Origin: Linanthus parryae | Taxonomy: Eukaryota; Streptophyta; Magnoliopsida; Ericales; Polemoniaceae | DNA length: 64,000 bases | Reading direction: 5' to 3' | Assembly: GCA_023055425.1 (NCBI GenBank) | Contig: JALGPY010000007.1 | Coordinates: 16,936,001-17,000,000 of the forward strand | Part shown: positions 56,247 to 64,000 of the stretch, one piece after another | Layout of the letters: every line of letters begins with the position of its first letter | Numbering within the stretch: position 1 is the first letter of the stretch | Notes under the pieces: generated by a model | What the model saw: only the letters and a program-made list of their open reading frames with translations | Database searches by the model: none | What the model was told of the DNA's origin: nothing | Position numbers and translations under genes: made by a program

Positions 56247-56512
56247 CAGGGGCAGAGGCATGGAGGGGCAAGGGGGTCTCCCCCCCCCCCCCCCCAACAT
56301 TTTCAAGAATTACATCTGCACTCCTAAATTTTAAAAATTTGTTAAATTGTGCCTCCCTGTTTTATTACAATTGTGCCCCCCAAAATTCTCAATTATGTTG
56401 AAAATATTCAAAAAATATTAAAATGACCCTTATACATACATTTCATAAGCCCCCTAACCTTTCAACAAAAAAATCATGCCCCCCTCTTCCTAAAATCCTG
56501 GCTCTGCCACTG
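56247..56512. mobile_element. hAT-type MITE with C tract, copy 1
   Basis: 266 bases. The ends CAGGGGCAGAGGC and, reversed, CAGTGGCAGAGCC are flanked by TAGGTTCT and TATGTTCT (7 of 8). A C run lies at about 56281-56295. It sits in the long intron of F-box copy 3. Confidence 0.85.
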
Positions 56513-57065
56513 TATGTTCTCAATATTTTGTGTGCTCTAGTATGTTTTATCAAGTGAAAGGCTGATATGCACTTATTAAGAAAATGTCCAGTTTGCTCAT
56601 ATATCGCTGTTTCAGATTTCTGTCAAAAATTGGTGTCAACACAGTAGAGTTAAAAAGTTGATCCATAAGATACACTTGCTGGTTTTCTTTCTTTCTTCTG
56701 ATTGCCGTTAATTGTTCGCTTTTCAGGTGCAAATCCTTCCGAAACTTGAAAAGGACACCGAGCTCTTGAAATGTGCTGCATTCGGGACCGTAGCGTCACG
56801 GAGTACCCTCACTCATTCTGGGGTATCAATGGCTTGATAGTCCGTTGTGCACTCACCAAAAACGCTGACGCTCGTACAATTATTGCGGAGGTATGATTTC
56901 TGAAATAACTCGAATTAGCATAATAATATATACTAGTATCCGTATTGTATCTTATGTACATCTGCGATATGCGGTAGCTAATCAGCTCTGTGATTTTAGT
57001 ATGCTGAGGAAGAAGGATGTTGTGAGTCGGCAGATATTTTCTGTCGAGAAAACTGTAGTGGTACG

Positions 57066-57092
57066 TATATAGTATAACTAGTCGAATTTCAT

Positions 57093-57127
<35 letters not shown>

Positions 57128-57149
57128 GTTCCCTGATATAGTTTGGCTC
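57066..57149. repeat. TA microsatellite
   Basis: TA repeats at 57100-57121 in the sequence between F-box copy 3 and the palindrome. Confidence 0.9.
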
Positions 57150-57179
57150 AATGATAGTCTATTGAAGTAAAGGTAGATC

Positions 57180-57673
57180 AGTTTTACTAAATCCACCAAA
57201 ATACCTTCGGCACCTTAACTATACAGTTAAGGAGCCAAGTATATTTCAATTCAGAGTGAGACAATACATGAGAAGGCAATGTACACGGAGATACGTGGCG
57301 ATTATCCAGGATGAGATCATTTATGCCATTTTTTGAAAAACGTGATGGTGCATATAGATTGTTCATTTGGGATATAGAGGCGAAACTTTTGAACAGAAAC
57401 ATTGTGAAGGACTATACTACTGATGGCATTCACATATGAAACTATAGGAGCCCTTTTATTTTTGAGATTTGCTTCGAAAAATGGCGCATCGAGTACAAGA
57501 CGAGGATGCTCAGACCAAATGTACCTCCACTTTGTTGACAAGATACTTGTTCTAGCTACATCCCTTAGAGGCACCCAGTCTAGAATTCTAGGAATCAATT
57601 CCCTCGGCAAGGTAACCAAAATGTCTAAACCGTTTCCAGTGTCCACATTGCTCCTTTTATGATTGCCGCTCAC
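57180..57673 (-). pseudogene. F-box/FBD-LRR-type pseudogene, left arm
   Basis: Open from Met at 57673 for 118 residues: a short N-terminus, then a clear F-box (LPRELIPRILDWVPLRDVAR, then TSILSTKWRYIWSEHPRLVL) as in plant F-box/FBD/LRR proteins such as the At1g13570 group. A deletion near 57320-57340 then shifts the frame. The continuing LRR-like sequence (GINDLILDNRHVSPCTLPSH) reads in another frame to about 57187. No FBD domain is left, so the gene is truncated. Confidence 0.8.
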
Positions 57674-58878
57674 GTCTGATAAATACCAAAACCTATAAGA
57701 AAAAAGTTATAACAGTGTTGAAGTTAACATTCTAAATCGGAAAAAAAAAAAGCTTTCTACTCCAGTTCTCTCTTGCGGGGTTTATTGTTCATTAGTAGAA
57801 GGAAGCTACAATTTTTTTTTTGAAGAATTGGGATTTATATGAAATGGTAATCTTGAATTGTTGGGGTTGTGGGATTTAACGCAGAAATCCCTAATTTTTA
57901 ATCAAACATTATAACGCTACCAATGAGAATTTCCATTCTTTAGTCAAAAACCGTGGTCTATATCACAAAGTAATATGAGGTTCCAACTTCAAAAACTGTA
58001 AACTGTAGAGTGTGACAGTCGAAAATAAATTGTAGATAGAGAGAATAGGTCAGAATGAAAGGAAGAGATTAAATATTTAGGGACCGCATTTAGTATTGTG
58101 TGTGTGTGGGTGGGGGGGGGGGGGGGGGGGGGGTAAGACATGAAATTACAATTGGAATGCTTCCCTCAAATTTTGAACTGCACAAACAGAAGAGAATTTT
58201 TTACTCCTATTCAAGTCACTGTCAATTTAGTTGCTAAAAATAAAAAAATTATTTAGAGAAATTTAACCACAATAGAAGCTCAATTTTTTGGAATGCTTTC
58301 ATTGTGATTATATTTCTCTTAATAATTTTTTATTTTTAGCAACTAAATTGACAGTGACTTGAATATGAGTAAAAAAATTATTTCCTGTTTGTGGGGATCA
58401 GAATTTGAGGGAAGCATTCCAACATTGTAATTTGATGTCTTAACACCCCCCCAATACTAAATGTGTTCCCTAAATATTTAATCTCTTCCTTTCATTCTGA
58501 TCTATTCACTCTATTTACAATTTATTTTTGACTGTCACACTCTACAGTTTACAGTTTTTGAAGTTGGAACCTCATATTACATTGTGATGTAGACCAGGGT
58601 TTGTGACTAGAGACTGGGAATTCTCATTGGCGGCGTTATAATTTTTGATTAAAAATTAGGGATTTCTGTATTAAAACAATTCAGGATTACCATTTCATAA
58701 AAATCCCAATTCTTCGGAAATAAAAAGTTGTAGCTTCTTTCTACTAATGAACAATAAAATAATAAATAAAAAACCCGCCAGAGGGAACTGGAGAAGAAAT
58801 GTGTGTTTTTGGGTTTAGAATGCTTACTTCAACACTGTTTTATTTTATTTTTCTCATAGGTTTTGGTATTTAACAGAC

Positions 58879-59424
58879 ATGAGCGGCAATCATAAAAGGA
58901 GCAATGTGGACACTGGAAACGGTTTAGACATTTTGGTTACCTTGCCGAAGGAATTGATTCATAGAATTCTAGACTGGGTGCCTCTAAGGGATGTAGCTAG
59001 AACAAGTATCTTGTCAACAAATGGGAGGTACATTTGTTCTGAGCATCCTCGTCTTGTACTCGAAGCGCCATTTTTCGAAGAAAATTCTCAAAAATAAAAG
59101 GGCTCGTATAGTTTCATATGTGAATGCCATCAATAGTATAGTCCTTCTTCACAATGGTCCTGTTCAAAAGTTTCACCTCTATATCCCAAATGAACAATCT
59201 GACATGCATCATCACGTCTTTCAGTGGCTTGTGTATTTGTCAATAAATGTCATAAATGATCTCATTCTGGATAAGCGCCACGTATCTCCGTGTACATTTC
59301 CTTCTCATGTATTGTCTCACTCTGAATTGAAATATCATTGGCTCCTTAACTGTATAGTTAAGGTGGCTAAGGGATTTGGTGGATTTAGTAAACTGATCTA
59401 CCTTTACCTCAATAGACTATCATT
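58879..59424 (+). pseudogene. F-box/FBD-LRR-type pseudogene, right arm
   Basis: Same start and F-box as the left arm (LPKELIHRILDWVPLRDVAR), with Lys-Trp-Arg altered to Asn-Gly-Arg at the conserved STKWR position. An extra T at about 59086 shifts the frame and ends it after EENSQK. The other frame then continues cleanly through the region deleted in the left arm and the LRR-like part (VINDLILDKRHVSPCTFPSH, then GFGGFSKLIYLYLNR) to the palindrome edge and slightly beyond. The two arms therefore carry different lesions. Confidence 0.8.
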
Positions 59425-61395
59425 TACCCCCGGAATATTTGATAGTCTAATCAGACACCACGACTGCTCTCATTCGGACGGCCGCTCCTCCCCGTCATGA
59501 TCATCCGCCTACTTCCCTTATTATGTTGTCCTCCTGAAGTGATTTACGGTAAGTTTTCCAGTTGATTTCAATCTTTTCCTCTTTCATCTCTTTGTTGGTT
59601 TCAATATTTGTTTCTCATGTTCTTTGATTTCATTTTTTTTTTTAATATGTTGTCGTTGGATTGGAGTGTTTGCAGTGTTGGAGACTCCCGCCAAGTCGTG
59701 TCATGGGTAATTCGACCCTCTCTGAGATCCGCTAATTTGCACAGTGAAGAAGAGTTGTGTCATGGGTAATTTCAACAAAAACCGTCTTCAGATATCTCTC
59801 TCTGCCCTGTCTTTCTTGATCTCTGGCCTTGCCTATTTTTTTTTGTTGCTTTGTATTTAGTTATAAAGATCTACCTGCGATTCTAGAAGTGAAACTGAAA
59901 TTTTTTTTGGACCCTCTTCAGGTCTTTTAAATGGTCCAGAAGCTATTCTAAATGTGCTCAATTATTATTTTTACATTTTCTCGGATTGAAAGAATGATGC
60001 CATTCCATACTGCTTACAGTTCTTGATTTTCCACTTTCAGTAATAAATTTATCTTAATTGCAGCTCGAGATGGCTCAAATTCATCCTCCATGCCAAGAAA
60101 GATGTGTACATTATCTCCTACTCTCAAGGCACCGGTTATCAATTTATTTTTTAATGTCCCACATAGGTATGTCAAGGTACTTTTGTATCATATAGTTTTC
60201 TCTTTTACATTATTGCTTTGTTTATTGTTTGTTGCTAGACGTAAGGTGGTTATGTTACATCCCACAGGTTAGAGGTTCTACCTCTTCGTTTCTATAGCTT
60301 CCAGCACGAGCGTCACCATTGCTTTGGTAGTGCTTTCTTCAACAGGTCAGGTATGTCTATGTTCTCTCTCTCTTTCTAATTATCTTTCTAATTTGGTGTT
60401 TGTATGTTAGAATTTCTCTGTTGAATATAGTTGTTTCTTGATACTGTGCCGTAGAACTTGGAGACACAAGATTCATATTTATCCCTTAAACTCTTAAAAG
60501 CTTAAAGAATCATTAGATAAGAAATTTTTAGATAAGGGATTTTAAAATTCAGGAGTTCATTGTTGTTTACCCATGCCCTCAGAGTTACTGTTGAATGGAG
60601 TAATTTCTTGATTGTTATCGTGCTCTTAGAATTCCGGATTTAAAATTTAAACATAAACATGGGTCATCTCAATTTAAACGTGCGTAAATGACAGATTAAA
60701 GAATCATCAGATAAATGTACCAAAAAAAAAAGAAAAGAATCATCAGATAATGAACTACAACAAACAATGGAGTTTCAAGGTAAAAAAAGAGTGTTAATAT
60801 ACAATTACATTGAAAACTTAGCTGCAGCCAGATATCAACTCAAGAAACTAAGTCACCAGGGTATGAGAGAAAATATTGTTGTCAGAGAGATCTATAGTTG
60901 AAACTTGAAAGTTTTGTGAAGTTCGTGGAACGGTTATAACTCAGCAAGAGAAAGGTATCCTATTAAATGCATCTATTTAATTAGGACCTCCTGTTGTAAG
61001 GTTGTTGGGTTCTAAGTTGACGTGTTCCAAGGAAGTTAAACCACGGAGCCACTACATCACTGCTGTTGCCCAGATGACTATCACAACCAATATAAGGAAA
61101 TAATACAAGTAGAAAAAGATGTTACGGTAACATATCAGTCGTGTACAATAGCATCAACTTCTTTTTTCCACGAGTATTTCTGTGAATAAAGTTAATCAAC
61201 CATAATATTTGAACTCAACAAAAGTAACCCTTTCAATACCAAAACAGTGGCAGTCTTCTTAAAGGAATTTGTGTGCGCTTAATATTTTTTCACACCTATT
61301 TCCATTGTTTATCACAAGTTTTAATTTGATGTTTCTGGTTCGTCAAATGTCTACTAATCTACTAACTGATTTAGGAAATAGATACCCATAGGGCT
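59425..61395. other. intergenic DNA, no gene supported
   Basis: Short open stretches (59475-59520, 60063-60150) could be remnants of downstream exons, but no domain is recognisable. Duplicated words GTCATGGGTAATT at 59700 and 59760. Confidence 0.55.
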
Positions 61396-61875
61396 AACCA
61401 TGCTACTTAAACATCATCGTCAACACAAAAAAATCTTGTCCTTTTAGACCACTTTCTTCTATAATAGACAACAATTGTGTTGGACGAAGAAGTTCACTGC
61501 GGCTTAACATCTATTGTTTCGTGCTGTTATTGATCCATTTCATACAACTGTTGCTGTGCATTCGCCAGAAACGTTGATGCTCGTACTATTCTTGGAGAAG
61601 TACGCTTTCAGTAATAACTTGAATTAGCAGATTATATAATATTAGTACTTGTATTGTATCTTATGAGTGCCCCGACTATGTAATTGTAGTACGTATGTAG
61701 TATAACTAACCGAATTTAGTCCTATACTCCTATATATGTTTCCTGATATATTTTGATGAATTTTGACACGTCTTGCTTATTGATGTACAAAATCTGGCAG
61801 CAGAAGAGAAGGGTGATGCTCTAACGGTTGTAAATACCAGGGGGAGAAAGAGAGCTTTTGAGTTGGCCCTGATTT
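61396..61875 (+). pseudogene. F-box-like gene fragment, copy 4
   Basis: Matches 50640-51290 of copy 2 (CTACTTAAACATCATCGTCA, then ACCACTTTCTTCTATAATAG), but an internal deletion joins CATACAACTGTT to the middle of exon 2 (CATTCGCCAGAAACGTTGAT), removing the start of that exon, and exon 3 is missing. The exon 4 part (61797-61870) keeps the unshifted five-G run. Confidence 0.7.
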
Positions 61876-61909
61876 GTAAATTAATGAAGTGGTAGTCGAT
61901 TGAGGCTAA

Positions 61910-62650
61910 ACCGTGGAAGCTAACTCATGTACCAATGATCCATGAATCTAAGGAACATTTACAGTTATATTATTATTGGAAGAGGGTTGGATGCTGATTT
62001 ATCAAAATAGAAACCTGTTAGTAGTTACAGACTCACCCTATCTGGGTTCTAACATACGTCCTCTCTCAACCAGCTTTATGCTTTGAAGTAATTGATTAGT
62101 TAATGCTTGCAATGTTGCTCAATATAAGACTGTATTTGAATTGTGCCACCCTAAGTGTGGTTACTTTTATGTTCCTTGGGAATTAAATTGTAAAGGCCTC
62201 TTTTGCTGTTAATGACATTTAAATTCTTCTTCTGCTGCAGAAACTACGTAGAACAAGACGTGTATCACTTATTTGAATACTGACGTGCTCAGACATATCA
62301 TGCTATTTGTTGCTCGTTCTCCTGATGGAGCACACAGTTTTGCAAGGGCACTTTCAGTGTAAGACTTCACATTCTAATCTTATCTGTTGCAAATGAATCT
62401 AATTAGTCCTCGTATTGCTTTTACTTATTAGCCATACTAGGTAATGAGGATCTAAGTGGATAGTGGCCTATCTAGTGTAGAATATGTCACTACTCACTAT
62501 TAAATGTTTGATGGCAATTTTGATTGTTTACTTCTTGGATGTATATCTGCGACTGTGGTAGCTAATCAATTCTGTGATTTTAGTATGCTGAGGAACAGAA
62601 GGATGTTGTGAGTCGGCAGATATTTTCTGTCGAGAAAACTGTAGTGGATA
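61910..62650 (+). pseudogene. F-box-like gene fragment, copy 5
   Basis: 62240-62361 holds exon 1 (TCITYLNTDVLRHIMLFVAR, then SPDGAHSFARALSV) with the start codon changed to a TAG. 62584-62646 holds an open exon 3 equivalent (YAEEQKDVVSRQIFSVEKTV). Exon 2 is missing by deletion between them. Upstream 61950-62240 repeats 55160-55435. Confidence 0.7.
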
Positions 62651-62659
62651 CTAATGATC

Positions 62660-64000
62660 CATGAATCTAAGGAACATTTACAGTTATATTATTATTGGAA
62701 GAGGGTTGGATGCTGATTTATCAGAATAGAAACCTGTTAGTAGTTACAGACTCACCCTATCTGGTTTCTAACATACGTCCTCTCTCAACCAGCTTTATGC
62801 TTTGAACTTTGAAGTATTTGATTAGTTAATGCTTGCAATGTTGCTCAATATAAGACTGTATTTGAATTGTGCCACCCTAAGTTTGGTTATTTTTATGTTC
62901 CTTTGTAAATGCCTCTTTTGCTGTTAATGACATTTAAATTCTTCTTCTGCTGCAGAAACTACGATGAACAAGACGTGTATCACTGATTTGAATACTGACG
63001 TGCTCAGACATATCATGCTATTTGTTGCTCGTTCTGCTGATGGAGCACACGGTTTTGTTGCTTTTACTTATTAGCCATACCAGGTAATGAGGATCTAAGT
63101 GGATAGTGGCCTATCTAGTGTAGAAGATGTCACTACCCACTAGTAAATGTTTAGTGGCAAGTTTGATTGTTTAGTTCAGAATGGCGCCCAAAAAAGAACA
63201 ACTCATCGATGTACTTCTTCTGGGATGAGCTTAAATAGGCAGTTAATGCTGATACCTGGTTCAATCTTCTTCTCCTAATCCTCGTCGGTTCACACAAACC
63301 TTCTTCGTTTACTTTTAATTTAGTTTCGGTTGTTTGAAAGTTTGAGGCTTTTCCCTCGGGTTGTGGAAAAATTTGATGGTTCGATGATTGTAAGTTTACG
63401 GTCTTGAATTTGAAGAATTACATCTGTCCCAACCCGGAGATCCATATTTAACCTGTTTTCTGGCCTTTTAATTGTAAATACACCTTCACGGGGTGCTTTA
63501 CAAAAAAAACGATATATATTCTCAGGGGCGGAGGCATGGAGGGCCAAGGGGGGTCTCTCCCCCCCCCCCCCCCCCCCCCCCCAAACATTTTCAAGAACTA
63601 CATCTGCACCCTTAAATTTTAAAATGTATTTAATTGTGCCCCCCCCTCCCCTGTTTTATTACAAGTGTGATCTCAAAAAATCTCAACTATGTTCAAAATA
63701 TTGAAAAGAATTAAAATGACCCGTATACATACATTTCATAAGCCCCCTATCCTTTCAAAAACACATCGTGCCCCCACGTCCTAAAATCCCGGCTCTGCCA
63801 CTGTATGTTCTCAATACTTTACGTGTGCTCTAGTATGTTCCATTAAGTGGATGGCTGACATGAACTAATGAAGAATGTCCAGTTTGCTCATATACCACTG
63901 TTTCAAATTTCTGTCAACAATTGGGGTCAACACGGTAGAGTTAAAAAGTTGATCCATAAGATACACTTGCTGGTTTCTTTCTTTCTTCTGATTGCCATTA
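62660..64000 (+). pseudogene. F-box-like gene fragment, copy 6, runs off the window
   Basis: Repeats 55160-56760 with deletions. At 62966 it keeps the ATG (MNKTCITDLNTDVLRHIMLF, then VARSADGAHG), but exon 1 then runs by deletion into intron sequence near 63057. The intron carries the hAT MITE at 63523-63803. The window ends just before the expected exon 2, so a later exon may lie outside. Confidence 0.65.
63523..63803. mobile_element. hAT-type MITE with C tract, copy 2
   Basis: 281 bases, starting CAGGGGCGGAGGC and ending GGCTCTGCCACTG. Flanks TATATTCT and TATGTTCT match in 7 of 8. It occupies the same intron position as the copy at 56247-56512, so it was duplicated with its host. The C run at about 63558-63582 is longer. 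Confidence 0.85.

Larger units (their letters stand above)
53700..57065 (+). pseudogene. F-box-like gene, decayed copy 3
   Basis: A 5' UTR-like exon at about 53720-53821 (CCG-rich, ending CAG/GTAGA) is followed by a long intron with a poly-T tract, a hAT MITE and other repeats. Exon 1 is 55436-55553 (TCIADLNTDVLIHIMQYVAR, then SPDGAHSFARALLV; ATG lost). Exon 2 is 56727-56890, 164 bases, two fewer than the 166 of the intact gene, because of two separate one-base deletions (within the TTGAAAAGGAC stretch at about 56747 and in TTCGGGAC at about 56783). Between and after them the frame reads SFWGINGLIVRCAL, very close to the family. Exon 3 near 57001-57061 lost two bases compared with 62584-62646. 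It has three frameshifts and no start codon, so it is a pseudogene. Confidence 0.75.
57150..59424. repeat. 2.3-kb palindrome of two inverted F-box/FBD-type pseudogenes
   Basis: Left arm 57150-58273 and right arm 58301-59424 are inverted copies with a 27-base spacer, from AATGATAGTCTATTG against CAATAGACTATCATT outside to CCACAAT against ATTGTG inside. Both arms are 1124 bases long although they contain small indels, the largest at a G run on the left (58108-58132). Each arm carries an F-box gene pointing outward. Confidence 0.92.

Noticed and set aside
1..64000. CRISPR array, rRNA, tRNA or bacterial operon
   Set aside because: No regular short direct repeats with unique spacers and no rRNA or tRNA cloverleaf; the only tRNA-like features are primer sites and two weak SINE heads.

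Overview
The window is nuclear DNA of a flowering plant, most likely a eudicot. It contains LTR retrotransposons primed by tRNA-Asp and tRNA-iMet type sites, hAT, Mutator and Harbinger type MITEs, a truncated LINE, GT-AG introns and two plant F-box families. I cannot name the species. There is no operon, rRNA, CRISPR or organelle signature. Only one cellular gene, a small five-exon F-box-like gene at 30756-32386, looks intact. Nearly everything else is mobile DNA or decayed duplicates.

1-22989 is a three-layer nest of LTR elements. Element C, a Tekay/Del-like Ty3 element on the minus strand, is the host; its 5' LTR is 20021-22989. It is split twice. Element B (12095-18798, plus strand, complete, with 5-bp ATTAC target duplications) sits inside its gag zinc-knuckle region. 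Element A (window start to 8180, minus strand, gag-protease only) sits at the end of its pol. A and B share the LTR start, the primer site, a stem-loop block just after the stop codon and much of the 3' non-coding region, so they look like relatives of one non-autonomous Athila/Tat-like group. B carries an ORF I do not recognise where A carries gag-protease. C is also broken by a one-base frameshift between RT and RNase H, and its integrase has Lys where the catalytic Glu is expected.

22990-32640 is the upstream region and body of the intact F-box-like gene. The upstream region is a segmental copy of 52880-53302. One copy was hit by a MULE (24309-25614) and a Harbinger-type element (25727-29755, itself containing an LTR, 25824-29250). 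The other copy was hit by a different Harbinger MITE (53303-53645). Each copy therefore shows the other's pre-insertion state.

32640-48840 holds no intact gene. It has duplicated non-coding blocks, hAT MITEs with clear 8-bp target duplications, a second MULE-like element (40258-41871), an F-box pseudogene with a head-to-head partial copy (38810-39966), a 2.8-kb palindrome built on a 5'-truncated LINE (42580-45400) and a 250-bp foldback (46662-46914).

48840-64000 is a decaying cluster of copies of the intact F-box-like gene: 49232-51427, 53700-57065, and three fragments after 61396. It is interrupted by a 2.3-kb palindrome of two inverted F-box/FBD-type pseudogenes (57150-59424). The recurring theme is F-box gene birth, decay and inverted duplication, driven or marked by transposons. 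The palindromes could produce hairpin RNA against related F-box genes, but that is inference.
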